The notes: generated by a model from the sequence alone, not told the origin. A stretch of 64,000 nucleotides of DNA from Lucinisca nassula (GCA_963580285.1 OY757011.1:1020501-1084500); one strand, 5' to 3'. Numbered from the stretch's first letter, positions 9,662 through 20,926 are shown. Numbers and translations: made by a program.

Positions 9662-10129
9662 TACAGTCGAACTTCAATGGCTTGAACACCTTTGGAACCT
9701 TGAAAATCTGTTCGAGACAGGAGTAGTTCGAGCCACTGAGGTTACTATCAGGAGGCATAACGAGATACTTTTAGTCATCTTTTCGGTGTTCTATAATGAG
9801 CAGATCGATCCCGGGCTTCTCCAGACTTTCGGATGAGTCTTTAAACCGAGGTGCCGTCTCCGTATGACCTTAGCTGTTGGTGGGACGTAAAACTAAAACT
9901 CACTCACTCACTCTATAATGTACAGTATGTATGCTGTGTGTACTCATTGGAATCGCCAGGCAATTCTAATGAGTACACACAGCATACATTTGCAAGATAA
10001 AAGACTAAAATTTCCTTAATTATCCCCCACTTTTCTTACGTAGAGAATTTCGCTAGGGGCTCAAGAATGTGTTCGACTCATCCATGGTAAACAAGCCATC
10101 GGTGTTCGAGCCATCGAAGTTCTACTGTA
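9662..10129. mobile_element. Tc1/mariner-like (pogo/Tigger-type) MITE, family Q, with a SINE inside
   Basis: The ends are TACAGTCGAACTTCAATGGC and the complement of GCCATCGAAGTTCTACTGTA, so TA duplications flank CAGT...ACTG inverted repeats. A central palindrome (GTGTGTACTCATT...AATGAGTACACAC) is present. A SINE H 3' part interrupts it at 9801-9913. A second copy is at 12208-12527. Confidence 0.75.
9801..9913 (+). mobile_element. SINE family H, 5'-truncated
   Basis: It contains the B-box region GATCGATCCCGGGCTTCTCC, the body CCGTCTCCGTATGACCTTAG, and the 3' end GGGACGTAAAAC followed by (ACTC)n. The first part of the tRNA head is missing. Confidence 0.75.
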
Positions 10130-10205
10130 TGTGTAACAGACAAAACTTCAAGTAGTTGTGTATGAATCTGATTTTGACTAGAGTAATGCACTTTGTTAAT
10201 GCACA

Positions 10206-10409
10206 CCACAACCTCTTTATAACACTATAAATGGGGTCCAAAGACTAAATCATGTTAGTTAAAAAACCATGAAAAATGTATAGAATGTATAGAAAAATGA
10301 CCATTTATGGTCATTTTTCTATACAATCTCTACATTTTTGGGATGCATCTTGCAACCGTGTTATATCCAGAATCATGTTACAACAAACAGTGTGATAATG
10401 AGGTTGTGG
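10206..10409. mobile_element. Palindromic MITE, family R
   Basis: The termini are CCACAACCTCTTTATAACAC and the complement of TGAGGTTGTGG. The centre is a palindrome AGAAAAATGACCATTTATGG. A relative is at 25869-26084, and isolated ends (CCTCTTTATAACAC) occur at 13206 and 14887. Confidence 0.7.
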
Positions 10410-10665
10410 TTTATTATTATAATTATGTCTGGGTAAGATCTACATTTACATTGAATTTTAGCAGAACTTAAACCAGACCTAGCAGACATACTGTTGTTAC
10501 TGTTGCTAAGTGATGAATGGCAATAAGAAATAGACATATACAAAATAGGAATTCTGTTATAAAAGTGAAGTATGGCCAGGCTATTGACAACACAAGACTA
10601 GTGCTTACCCTCTATATATTGTGACAAGGAGGGCTTGAACAAACAGTGCTTATCCAATTCATAAG

Positions 10666-10820
10666 TGAGTGTTTGAGTTTTACGTCTCACCAACAGCTAA
10701 GCTACGGTGACGGGACCATGGTTTAAAGACTCCTCCGAAAGTCTGGAGAAGCCCGGGATTGATCCTGTGACCCCTGGTTTACAAGACGAGTAGCATAACC
10801 ACTACACCAGGGAGGCTTCT
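10666..10820 (-). mobile_element. tRNA-derived SINE, family H, with target-site duplication
   Basis: Read on the minus strand it starts AGAAGCCTCCCTGGTGTAGT (A box region), continues with B box GGATCAATCCC, and ends GAGACGTAAAACTC plus (ACTC)n. CCAATTCATAAG lies on both sides (10653-10664 and 10823-10834), which proves a retroposition event. Confidence 0.88.
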
Positions 10821-10834
10821 AGCCAATTCATAAG

Positions 10835-11222
10835 TAGTTTGACTTTGGTATGCACTGGTTGTCTTTCTCCAAGCTCTTGTCTGTTGTTTCTCCAGTAGGT
10901 TTCTTATATGATGACGTCACTTACACGCGGAGCACAACGTCAAATTTTCCCACTTATTTACATTTGGTCTTAGTATTGGAATTTTACTGTATTTATTCAA
11001 AGCACATTTTTACAATTGTGTCAATGCTTCATTATTATGCAACAATGGGGATGACATTGCTACTAAAGTTATCAACTCTGAAAAAGATTTATTTTCATGT
11101 GCATATTACATGCTAAAATTATATTGGACACTCTTAGGGAAATGAAAGACTCCAAAACACACAGCATGAGTAATAGTCATTCCTAAAAATGTTTAATATA
11201 ATTCTGTTTATATAACTATCAT
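10835..11222. other. Unassigned sequence
   Basis: No gene or recognised repeat. An 88-codon open frame at 10850-11116 has no recognisable motif. Confidence 0.45.
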
Positions 11223-11428
11223 TTAACCCTTATCCTGCTGAACATGACAAGCTCTACCTTTACATACAGTGTAGATCCAGATCAGATGGCCATCTGATCA
11301 GGATCTACAGCTTCTGAAGAAGCCATACGATCAGGAACTACACTACCATGCACTTTGTGAACTGAAAAAATATAAGAATAATTTGGATTGGTGGATATCA
11401 GAAATTTACTCAGCAGGATAAGTGTTAA
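11223..11428. mobile_element. MITE family A, copy A4, partly rearranged
   Basis: TTAA-CCCTTATCCTGCTGAA at 11223 and CAGCAGGATAAGTG-TTAA ending at 11428. The central palindrome has an extra GATCAGGATCTAC segment and a shortened tip. Confidence 0.75.
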
Positions 11429-11516
11429 CAGGGGTGAGAACAGTCCAAAAATCTCAATCCTGAAAATCAGCTATTTGAATCCTGAAGGGACCCTAATGTT
11501 ATCTTGAAATAAAAAA

Positions 11517-11939
11517 CAAGAGCACTGCATGCGGGTGCCAACACTCGGCTGCAGTTTCTTTTAGTTAAACAAAAATTCTAAGTCGAAAAATGGGCATAAC
11601 TGTGCCAAAAATATTTTGAGGGTTACCTCAACTATTGGCATGAGTTCCCCTTTTCATAATGAACAACTAGTCCTAGTTTCAAATAAATATGTTCAGTAAT
11701 GACAGAGATATTACAAAATGTCCAAGTCGAAAAAGTGGCATAACTGTGTCAATAATAGTTAGAGGGTTACCTCAACTATTGGCATGAGTTCCCCTTTTCA
11801 TAATGAACAACTAGTCCGAATTTCAAGTAAATATGTTTAGTAATGACAGATATATTACAAAATGTCCAAGTTTTTGCACGACGACGACGCCAGAACTATG
11901 ACTATACCTCATCGTTTTCTTCGAAAACAGCCGAGCTAA
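11517..11939 (+). mobile_element. Helitron-like hairpin-ended element with two 140-bp units (family W)
   Basis: The left end CAAGAGCACTGCATGCGGGT is preceded by A. Two tandem units contain GGCATAACTGTG, GAGGGTTACCTCAACTATTG and ACAAAATGTCCAAG. The right end has a CGACGACGAC tract and a hairpin (GTTTTCTTCGAAAAC), then GAGCTAA followed by T. The 5' CAAGAG, the 3' hairpin plus CTAA and the A/T flanks match families F and X in this window. Confidence 0.65.
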
Positions 11940-12207
11940 TAAATGGGTATACCCTTCCAATATCAATGGAGATTAGTTGCTTCATGCTTAGTTGTAGCTA
12001 ACCATTTAATTAAGACATGTTAAAACTTCAAATGGTAAATAATAAATGACAATTTATATGCATCATGCCAAAGCTCTCAATCCTGAAATCAGGATTAATC
12101 CTGAACTTTCTCACCCCTCTGTAAAGATTTCATCCTAATTGTAACTACAGTAATGGTCCTGAGTACTGGATGATTATGCCAAATCAAACAGTGCCATTCC
12201 ATCTGCA

Positions 12208-12527
12208 TACAGTCTAACTTCAATGGCTCTAATACCTTTGGGACAACGAATATCTGTTCGAGACAGGGCCACAGGGGTAGTTCGAGCCACTGACGGTTAC
12301 TGCCACGAGGCATAATGTGGTTAATTTTGGGACATCTTTTCAGTATTATCAAATAAAAATGTATGCTGTGTGTACTCATTCGAATCCCCTCAGCATACAT
12401 TTGCAAGATAAAAGTTGAAAATCTCCTTAATTGTCACACACTGGAATTCCCTAGGGACTCAATAATGGGTTTGAATCAGCCATGGTAAACCAACCATCGT
12501 TATTCAAGCCATCGAAGTTCTACTGTA
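12208..12527. mobile_element. Tc1/mariner-like MITE, family Q, copy 2
   Basis: The termini TACAGTCTAACTTCAATGGC and the complement of CATCGAAGTTCTACTGTA are present. The central palindrome lacks most of its right arm. A fragment of family E follows directly (about 12540-12620). Confidence 0.7.
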
Positions 12528-12806
12528 TTTTAGCCTTGCTGGATCATTGTCAGAATTTTAGAATTACAGCAATTCCACAGGTGTCAGAATTTTTAGGATT
12601 TCTATGGTAACAAGGAATTTAGGGATTATTTTTCTCATTTGTTTATTGTGGGTACCTGTTAGAACCCCCTTAAGAAATCAAATTGTGGGTACCTGTTTGA
12701 AAAATCTTGAAGAACATATACTGAGGTGATACCAGCAAGTACCCATAATATATGTTTTCTTCAAGAAAAAAAGAAAAATTATCCCAAAATTAACTTTGAT
12801 ACCCAT

Positions 12807-13085
12807 TACGCAAACACGCCTATACAAATAAATTGCCACCTTTATCGCCGAAAAAATGAAAATTTTATGATGAAAAATTGTGATATTTTTCTTATTTCTG
12901 CTCAAAATATAGATTGTGGGCACTCGTTAGAACTGCCTCATTGAGGCGGTTCTAACGAGTACCCAAAATCTATCTTTTAGAGCAGAAATAAGAAAAAATA
13001 AGGTATACCCCTGGAAACCCCAGTTTTACTATATAAAAGTGGGATTCAAGGGGGTCAAAATTATATAGGCGTGTTTTTGTGATGC
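12807..13085. mobile_element. MITE family B, near full length
   Basis: CATTACGCAAACACGCCTAT at the left matches ATAGGCGTGTTTTTGTGATG at the right. The central palindrome is nearly perfect (GGGCACTCGTTAGAACTGCC, loop TCATTGA, and its complement). The body has CCCCAGTTTTACTATATAAA and GGGATTCAAGGGGG. Partial family B sequence (GGGTACCTGTTAGAACC) also occurs just upstream at 12648-12760. Confidence 0.85.
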
Positions 13086-13293
13086 CGTAACTGGAGCTAT
13101 GGACTATATATATATATAGATGTACATGAGTTTGCATTGATTCTGTACAAAGCACTAAACTAATGGTAACTGGTAGCCCTTATATTACTGTTATACAATC
13201 ATATAACATTACAACCTCTTTATAACACAAGTGATGAATATCAATGCTCAGTGAACATCAGATAACAGGTACAGAAAAGAAAATCAGAAATAT

Positions 13294-13486
13294 TTAACCC
13301 TTATCCTGCTGTTCACCACAACCCCTACCTCTGCAAACAGTGTTGATCCAGATCAGATGACTTCTGAAGAAGTCATCTGATCAGGATCTACACTGTCATT
13401 CAGTTTGTGAATTTAACGAAAACATTGTATCATATACATGTATTCTGATTCTGATTGGCTGACAGACAGAAATGGGAGTGGTTTAA
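13294..13486. mobile_element. MITE family A, copy A5, right end lost
   Basis: TTAA-CCCTTATCCTGCTGTTCA is intact and the central palindrome tip is GACTTCTGAAGAAGTC. Similarity stops at AATGGGAGTGGTTTAAT, before the expected right terminus. Confidence 0.75.
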
Positions 13487-13589
13487 TAGCGGACAATGAC
13501 AACAATTGTCTTGATAATCACATCTAAACAATATACATGTACAATGTTGGGATGGGCTTCCAAGGCTCAGCTGTAAAAATCACCGTCTC

Positions 13590-14112
13590 TTTAATATTAG
13601 GGCCAGCACTGCCTCTTCAAACATTGGGGCCAGCAATGTTTCCTTAAACATCAGGGTCATCAATATCTCTTTAAACATACTGGACAGCAATGTCTCTTTA
13701 AACATTAGGGACAGCAATGTCTCTTTAAACATTAGGGCCAGCACTGTCTCTTTTAACATTAGGGCCAGCAATGTCTCTTTAAACATTAGGGCCAGCACTG
13801 TCTTTAACATTAGGGCCAGCAATGTCTCTTTAAACATTAGGGCCAGCACTGTCTTTAACATTAGGGCCAGCAATGTCTCTTTATACATTAGGGCCAGCAA
13901 TGTCTCTTTGAACATTAGTGCCAGCAATGTCTGTTTAAACATTAGGACCAGCAATGTGGGCCAGCAATGTCTCTTTGAACATTAGGGCCAGCAATGTCTC
14001 CTTAAACATTAGGGCCAGCAATGTCTCTTTAAACATCAGGACCAGCAATATCTCTTAAAACATTAGGGCTAGCAATGTCTTTAAACATTAGCGCTACCAT
14101 TGATGTGTCTTT
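13590..14112. repeat. 27-bp minisatellite, about 19 units
   Basis: The unit is approximately AACATTAGGGCCAGCAATGT plus CTCTTTA, with a 24-bp variant (GCACTGTCTTT) recurring. Because 27 and 24 are multiples of three, a minus-strand frame of 124 codons stays open across it (repeating LALMFKETL). I read this as a by-product of unit length, not a gene. Confidence 0.9.
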
Positions 14113-14616
14113 AAATGTTAGGCCAAATTATTCAAAGCATTGTTAATCTAACAAGCTCATTCATGGTCAAAGTGCTAACTGTTCTAGCAAGTACACTATC
14201 TTATACTCTGGTATTTTGCTGCAAAAATGTGAGTAGCTTTAGCAAAATGCATAAGCTACTCACATTTTTTTCAGCAAAAATATTAGCATATCTACCATAG
14301 TTTTAACATTATGTTAATAAATGATATTGTTAGTTTTAAAAAAGTGTAACCAGATCTCTTTGTTTTCAAACCTTGCTTAGGTCATATATAAGGCACCAAA
14401 CTCTGCAATGGAAAGTCAGCTGTGTTTGTTTTCTCCAGGTACTCCAGTTTTTGCCCATCTGATTAGTGATCAGAAGAATCAACCTTATATAGGTGAGATA
14501 CACCGGAATAGGCCATACCCAGTGAACCCCACCCCTACCTCACGTATGTGAATATGGCATTTTAAAGATGATCTTTATGCTGTGTTATGAATATACAACA
14601 GAATGATTAGTCATTA
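14113..14616. repeat. Low-copy repeat U with a stem-loop
   Basis: A stem-loop at about 14210-14275 pairs AAAAATGTGAGTAGC with GCTACTCACATTTTT. A diverged partner is at 28225-28295 within similar surroundings (ACTCTGGTATTTT, GCAAAAATATTA). The function is unknown. Confidence 0.5.
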
Positions 14617-14893
14617 TGATAACACACCTGTGTGACATAGTGCATATTTCTCATCACCAAAACAGCTATTTTTCTGATGCAAATCCCTAATATTTTTCCT
14701 ATAAATACTGCAAACATAGGTCGTGGGTGCTCGTTAGAACCGCCTCATTGAGGTGGTTCTAACGAGTACTCGCAACCTATGTCTTGGAGCAGAAATAAGA
14801 AAAATAATGTATACCACCATTTAACCCCAGTTTTCTCTATATAAAGTGGGGTTTAGGGGTCTTCATTTCACGGACTTGTTCACGTGATGGTGT
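14617..14893. mobile_element. MITE family B, subfamily B2
   Basis: CATTATGATAACACACCTGT at the left and the complement of GACTTGTTCACGTGATGG at the right. The central palindrome GCTCGTTAGAACCGCC...GGTGGTTCTAACGAG is well kept. It adjoins the family R terminus GTGTTATAAAGAGG. Confidence 0.8.
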
Positions 14894-15265
14894 TATAAAG
14901 AGGTCTTTGTATACACATACATAAAATGAACCAAAACTTAAACAAGCCATATCTATAAGTTTTGGCTAAATTTGACAACAATTGTTTACAATAATACAAT
15001 GCCCTGAATACTGAGATTGAAATTTGAACTAAACTATCATTTATACCATAGGTATTCAGACAGACAGGCCTGAGCTAAATAGTGTAGACCCAAATTAGAG
15101 ATGCCACTGAAGGTGGTACCTCATCAGTCTACATTTATATTCAGAAGAAATTCTTTCTTTTTAGGAATCAACATCTTTTGATATGGGAGACATTTGCTTT
15201 CCTATAGTCTGAGTACTTCTGTATAAGGGGTCTATTCTATACGTCTATACCAATAGACCTTTCCT
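14894..15265. other. Mostly unassigned sequence
   Basis: Only a worn fragment resembling the shared palindromic core (GTGTAGACCC...GTCTACA, 15078-15136) is seen. Confidence 0.4.
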
Positions 15266-15484
15266 TTAAACCTTATGCGGATGAACATGATAACATATAT
15301 CTTTGCAAACAGTGTAGATTCAGATCAGATGGCTTCCAAAGAAGCCATCTGATCAGGATCTACCGGTACATTGTTTGTCATTCAGTTTGCGAATTTAAAT
15401 GAATACAATAAATCAAGTAATTTGATTGATTGACAGTCAGAAATGGGTGTGGCTAATTAAATTATTCAGCAGGATAAGGGTTGA
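15266..15484. mobile_element. MITE family A, copy A6
   Basis: TTAA at 15266 and GATAAGGG followed by TTGA (mutated TTAA) at 15481. The palindrome tip is GGCTTCCAAAGAAGCC. Confidence 0.8.
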
Positions 15485-15945
15485 AAGTAGACCCTTATTG
15501 ATAAGGGAAACAACCATACTTGTTATTTTAGGAGAGTTTTCTCTCCTGAAGGTCTATCTATGACCCTCAGAGGACAGTTACATTCACTGGTCAATACATC
15601 TAAATACTGAGAGTACCGGTATTTGCGGTGATTTGTTAGCTTAACTTAAAATGCTGCTTCAATGACAAGTGTTGAACTGAAACTATTAATTATAGACAAA
15701 ACAAAACTCAAAATCCTGGTCATATGAACCCGAAATTTACCCTGCTTATAAAGAAATATTTAATGTTAATGATTATGTTGATAGTCAACATTTTCTTTAC
15801 GATAATGATCCCAAGTAATGGGGCTGATAGGGCTAAGGGTCAGACTGCTCTTGTCAGATTTTTTGGGTCTGAATGTCATGTCTGGAGTCAGTAATTTATA
15901 TCAACCTATGTCCAGTAATTTATATCAACCTATGTCAATACATAG
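15485..15945. other. Unassigned sequence
   Basis: No gene or recognised element; a short direct duplication (CAGTAATTTATATCAACCTA) is at 15889-15932. Confidence 0.45.
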
Positions 15946-16595
15946 AGATTATCATATGGCATTTTTCATAGCATACCCCATATCAGCCCGAGGGCCGAAG
16001 GCCCAAGGGCTGATATTGGTTGAGGGCTGATATGGGGTATGGTATGAAAAATGCCATATCATTATCTATTTATCATACATTACACTTTTAAAAAAAATTG
16101 TTCAAAATAAATTGTATTAATTGCATCTGCCTAATACCAAAGTTACAATGAGAATCTCATTATCTTCGGTCTAGCTATGTAATTTAAGAGATGCTTGAGA
16201 TTTGACAGATGAAAAAGTCTGTCAGCAATCCCCTGCATCATTCTTTCGCCCATTTTCCTCTCGTATTCGCTGCGCCGTGCCATGTTTTTTTTTTTTTTTT
16301 TTTTGCCAAACAGTTCGAACAGACGAAAATATTACAAATTGCAAATGGCGTCCTGAACAACAAATGCGAAATGTCGCAAAAGGAAGAATGCTGCGTGTTC
16401 CGAATAGGGTGACGTCAGAGGTATGATAAAGGCTTAGGGGTGCGATAAAGGGTTGTGATATGGATTTTTGGGGTATGATAAAGCCCATGCGATATGGCAG
16501 CACGTGCAAGCGTGATACGTGCATTGGTGTCACGTTCGTATCGCATATTCAAAAACAAAGTATTTTATACTAAATGTATGATAAATAAAAATAAC
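15946..16595. mobile_element. Element M: long palindrome joined to a TIR-bounded segment
   Basis: A palindrome (15950-16065) pairs ATGGCATTTTTCATAGCATA with its complement and contains an inner palindrome of CAGCCC/GGGCTG. Directly after it, TTTATCATACATT (16067) and AATGTATGATAAA (16577) form exact 13-bp inverted repeats around a 500-bp segment. TGACGTCA occurs at about 16411. Elements L, N and O in this window share this plan. Confidence 0.65.
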
Positions 16596-16802
16596 ACATC
16601 TACTGATATGAACTGGATATTTTATCAATATTTATCATTACTGCAGCAATTTAACATTCTAATGCTATCTCACTTCAGAGTTGATGACCCAAGGTTACTG
16701 AGCACAGTAGCTTTTTATTTTTGATGTCAATGTGACTATCAATGATATGTAGGAAATCCAGGTTATGAAAATAACTGTGTTATTCTTATCGCTGTGTGGA
16801 CA

Positions 16803-16963
16803 GTGAGTGTTTCAGTTTTACGTCCCACCAACAGCTAAGGTCATACGGAGACGGGACCTCGGTTTAAAGACTCATCCGAAAGTCTGGAGAAGCCCGGGAT
16901 CGAACCTGCGACCCCTGGTTTACAAGGCGAGTAGCGTAACCACTCGACCACGGAGGCTTCTAC
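16803..16963 (-). mobile_element. tRNA-derived SINE, family H
   Basis: Minus strand: AGAAGCCTCCGTGGTCGAGT head, B box GGTTCGATCCC, body CGGATGAGTCTTTAAACCG, 3' end GGGACGTAAAACTG. Nearly complete. Confidence 0.85.
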
Positions 16964-17108
16964 TGTGAGGACAGAGTGTTGCATAAGAGGGTTATCTATA
17001 GATTGGAATACATGTGTTGGGTTTGGCAAACAGTGTAGAACCAGTTCAGCTGCAACAGCTGTCTTATCTGCATCTATGTTTGCTTATGCATGTCTGCCAC
17101 AATACTTT

Positions 17109-17408
17109 GGTTGGTTGATTTGAGGTTTAACATCCCCGTCAACACTGTAAAGGTCATTTTGGAGACATTGCTTCCAATTTTGTGGGACTTTTACCCGACA
17201 TTGAGATGAAATGAAATCTCAAGCCCTGTCGCCCAATGAAACCAATAGGGTTTATTAGCATGGACAGTCCGCCTCGCACCGCGGTTCCTGGACAGGCTTA
17301 GATCCTGTAAGCGGTTTACCAGTACTCTAGTGTGGGGGCCGGATTCAGCTCTGTGTGGAAGCATCATGCAGCCCATATATTTCTTCAAGCCCCTATGGGC
17401 GGGGGCAT
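17109..17408 (-). mobile_element. SINE-like repeat, family I
   Basis: Minus strand: starts CCCGCCCATAGGGGCTTGAA, includes GGTAAACCGCTTACAGGATC, and ends GATGTTAAACCTCAAATCAA followed by a CAAC-type tail. Six copies occur in the window. I see no clear pol III boxes, so SINE status rests on size, the A/C-rich 3' end and dispersal. Confidence 0.6.
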
Positions 17409-17509
17409 GCCACAATACTTAGGATCATTATGGTACCCACATTATATGTTTCAAACAAGGAATAAAGAAAATTTTCTACATATCATATTCTGAATAAGAC
17501 AGCCACATT

Positions 17510-17625
17510 GTCTGGATAAAGTAGTCACAGTATGGATAAAGTAGTCACAGTATGGATAAAGTAGTCACAGTATGGATAAAGTAGTCACTGTATGGATAAA
17601 GTAGTCACAGTTTGGATAAAGTTAC
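17510..17625. repeat. 20-bp minisatellite, about 5.5 units
   Basis: The unit TGGATAAAGTAGTCACAGTA repeats head to tail with single-base changes. Confidence 0.9.
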
Positions 17626-17736
17626 CGGGTATTAAAAATTTGTTCAATGATCAGTTTATATGCTAAAAAAACCTTTCTTGTTCATCAGTCAGAGCTTCCA
17701 TAATTTGTCCATGTCAAACTTACATTTTTCACCCTG

Positions 17737-19215
17737 CACTATCACCTGGCACTATCATCTGGCACTATCACCAGGCACTGTCACCTGGCACTATCACCCG
17801 GCACTATCACCAGGCATTATCACCTGGCACTATCACCAGGCATTATCACCTGGCACTATCACCAGGCACTATCACCAGGTACTATCACCCGGCACTATCA
17901 TCAGGCACTATCACCCGGCACTATCACCCGGCACTATCATCAGGCACTATCACCTGGCACTATCACCAGGCACTATCACCTGGCACTATCACCTGGCACT
18001 ATCACCTGGCACTATCACCTGGCACTATCACCAGGCATTATCACCTGGCACTATCACCTGGCACTATCACCTGGCAATATCACCCGACACTATCACCCTG
18101 CACTATCACCAGGCACTATCACCAGGCACTATCACCCGACACTATCACCCTGCACTATCACCAGGCACTATCACCTGGCACTATCACCTGGCACTATCAC
18201 CAGGCATTATCACCTGGCACTATCACCTGGCACAATCACCCGGCACTGTCACCTGGCAATATCACCTGGCACTATCACCCGGCACTATCACCTGGCACTA
18301 TCACCTGGGACTATCACCTGGCACTATCACCCGGCACTATCACCTGGCACTATCACCAGGCACTATCACCAGGCACTATCACCTGGCACTATCACCTGGC
18401 ACTGTCACCCGACACTGTCACCCGGCACTATCACCTGGCACTATCACCTGGCACTATCACCTGGCACTATCACCAGGCACTATCACCAGGCATTATCACC
18501 AGGCACTATCACCTGGCACTATCACCTGGCACTATCACCTGGCACTATCACCAGGCACTATCACCTGGCACTATCACCTGGCACTATCACCTGGCACTAT
18601 CACCAGGCATTATCACCAGGCACTATCACCTGGCACTATCACCTGGCACTATCATCTGGCACTATCACCTGGCACAACACCTGGCACTATCACCAGGCAC
18701 TATCACCTGGCACTATCACCTGGCACTGTCACCCGGCACTGTCACCCGGCACTATCACCTGGCACTATCACCCGGCACTATCACCCGGCACTATCACCAG
18801 GCACTATCACCAGGCATTATCACCAGGCACTATCACCTGGCACTATCACCTGGCACTATCACCTGGCACTATCACCTGGCACTATCACCTGGCACTATCA
18901 CCAGGCACTATCACCTGGCATTATCACCTGGCACTATCACCAGGCACTATCACCTGGCATTATCACCTGGCACTATCATCAGGCACTATCACCAGGCACT
19001 ATCACCTGGCACTATCACCCTGCACTATCACCAGGCACTATCACCAGGCACTATCACCTGGCACTATCACCAGGCACTATCACCTGGCACTATCACCCGG
19101 CACTATCACCTGGCACTATCACCCGGCACTATCACCCGGCACTATCACCCTGCACTATCACCAGGCACTATCACCTGGCACTATCACCTGGCACTATCAC
19201 CTGCACTATGAATTT
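17737..19215. repeat. 13-bp minisatellite, about 113 units
   Basis: The unit is CACTATCACCNGG with N mainly T, A or C, so most units carry CCTGG, CCAGG or CCCGG. Rare variants are CATTATC, CACTGTC and CATCTGG. The array stays open for 525 codons on the plus strand because every frame of the 39-bp supercycle lacks stops (repeating HYHLALSPGTITW); there is no sign of a gene. The cluster CACTGTCACCC at 18400 recurs at 18724. Confidence 0.95.
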
Positions 19216-19278
19216 GTATCACAATTTAATACAATGACAGTAAGGTGTATAGACATGTATTATAAATTCTATGTTCCT

Positions 19279-19763
19279 ACCATTACTATACATTAGTGCA
19301 TTTTTTCACATCTCCGAAATTTCTTGTGATGAAAATCAATGATATTTGTCTTATTTATACTGCAAACATATATAGGTTGGTGTTCATTAGAACAGCCTCA
19401 TTGAGATGGTTCTAATGAGTGCCCACAACCAGTGTCTTGGAGCAAAAATAAGAGAAATTATGTGTACCCCCTTAACCCATTTAGTACCAGAAACCCCTAA
19501 AGGGGTACCTAGGCAAACAGTGCAGGCCCAGATAAGACGCCGCAAAATGCGGCGTCTGATCAGGGCCTACACTGTTTGCAAAACGTTAAGCCATTTTCCA
19601 AATAGTTTTTGAAGAAAACACAACCTGACACCCCTAAATTTTGAAATAGACTCTGGCCATATATAAGGTGAAACATTCCATTTGGTACAAAAAGGGTTAA
19701 ACCCCAGTTTTCTCTATATAAAGTAGGGTTCAGTAGGATGCTCATTTCATGTTTGTTCATGTG
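19279..19763. mobile_element. MITE family B, split by a family C MITE
   Basis: The central palindrome (GTTCATTAGAACAGCC...GGTTCTAATGAG) and the blocks CCCAGTTTTCTCTATATAAA and GTAGGGTTCAG lie on either side of an inserted C element (19472-19700). Confidence 0.75.
19472..19700. mobile_element. MITE family C (TTAA/CCC ends), copy C1
   Basis: TTAA-CCCATTTAGTACCAGAAA at the left and TTTGGTACAAAAAGGG-TTAA at the right. The palindrome arms contain GATCAGA with tip CGCCGCAAAATGCGGCG. Six copies are seen in the window. The TTAA duplication and CCC end point to piggyBac-type mobilisation. Confidence 0.88.
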
Positions 19764-19907
19764 ATGAATGCACTGCATTCAAATAAAACATTCCACTTCT
19801 GCATTTTGTCAGCCAGCCACAGCATTAGAAAAAATGTTTTTGCCATCATCAGTCTGATCAGCATCTAAGGTGTTTACTTCTTGGATAAAATAATGTTTCT
19901 TATTTCT

Positions 19908-20109
19908 TCATTACGAAAACACACCTATACAAATACATTGTGGGTACTCGTTAGAACCGCCTCATCGAGGCGGTTCTAACAAGTACCCATAATCTATATT
20001 TTGGGGCAGAAATATGAAAAATAAGGCTCACCCCTGTAAACCCCAGTTTTACTATATAAAAGTGGGGTTCAAGGGGGTCAAAGTTATAGAGACGTATTTT
20101 TGTGATGTT
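19908..20109. mobile_element. MITE family B with a left-half deletion
   Basis: CATTACGAAAACACACCTAT joins almost directly to the palindrome GGGTACTCGTTAGAACCGCC, and the right end is GACGTATTTTTGTGATG. Confidence 0.8.
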
Positions 20110-20454
20110 ATCTAGTCTCTGTAGCATATTACGAAATTACAACCCACAAAAAATGAAATGAAATGTGGCCTCTAGTGAGAAAATAAGGTTTTAAAGAAAA
20201 CTGACCATGTGACCTATTTTTTGTCTAATGTAATACCATATTCAAACTTGACTCAGATATCATCAAGACAAACATTCTGGTAAAGTTCCATAAAAATTGA
20301 AGCAAAACTATGGCCTCTAGAAGGTAAACAAGGTTTTAAAGATATTTGACCTAGTTTGGATCTGACATGATCCATATTCAAACTTGACTGATGAAAGCAA
20401 AACTGTGGGCTGTAGAGGGTGAACAAGGTTCTAATGAAAATTGACCTAGTTATA

Positions 20455-20926
20455 GAGAATAACAGGTGAGTGTCTTTTGATATCAAGTTTATCAGGCAAG
20501 GCTTCGAGTAAGCTTGTAGAATCGCGAGGCTTGCCGAGCGATTCTACATGCGTTCTCGAAGCCGAGCCTGATAAACTTGATATCAAATGACACGAATCTG
20601 GTATTCTATTTATCAGTTTATCCCCTTGTACACTCTTAAATTAGCAATTTACGGTCAATTATTGATGGTCCTCATTGCGTCCAAGCATTCTGGTGGTCGA
20701 TATATTTAGTATAAGCTAACCATGTTTTTCCTATGATGTTTTTTTTTTCAAGTAATATTGCCATTTTTCCCAGTTACAATAACCTTTTTTGTCATTTACC
20801 AGCAGTCCGGTTCATTCAAAAAAGTGCAATGTCACGCTGATGTGATAAAGATCACTTGTCCTGAGATAGCATATCTTTATCGGGTCAATGCGTTACAATG
20901 CAATATATACAGGGGGTAACTGATAA
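20455..20926. mobile_element. Element L1: long palindrome joined to a TIR-bounded segment
   Basis: A palindrome (about 20455-20610) pairs TTTGATATCAAGTTTATCAG with its complement around GAGGCTTGCC. Next to it, TTATCAGTTTATCCCCTTGTA faces the complement of TACAGGGGGTAACTGATAA at 20908-20926. A second copy is at 31378-31855. Confidence 0.7.

Noticed and set aside
10740..10820. Possible minus-strand tRNA gene
   Set aside because: Five dispersed copies with the same 3' body and (ACTC)n tail, some with target duplications, show it is SINE H.
10850..11116. 88-codon plus-strand frame with hydrophobic stretches
   Set aside because: It is AT-rich with no family resemblance, and no splice or start context supports it.
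13580..13954. 124-codon minus-strand frame repeating LALMFKETL
   Set aside because: It is a 27-bp minisatellite whose length is a multiple of three; the frame is kept by arithmetic.
17737..19215. Possible CRISPR array
   Set aside because: There are no unique spacers of uniform length; it is a simple head-to-tail satellite in an animal genome.
17660..19237. 525-codon plus-strand open frame repeating HYHLALSPGTITW
   Set aside because: It is the 13-bp minisatellite read through; all three frames of the repeat lack stops, and there is no unique coding sequence apart from short ends.
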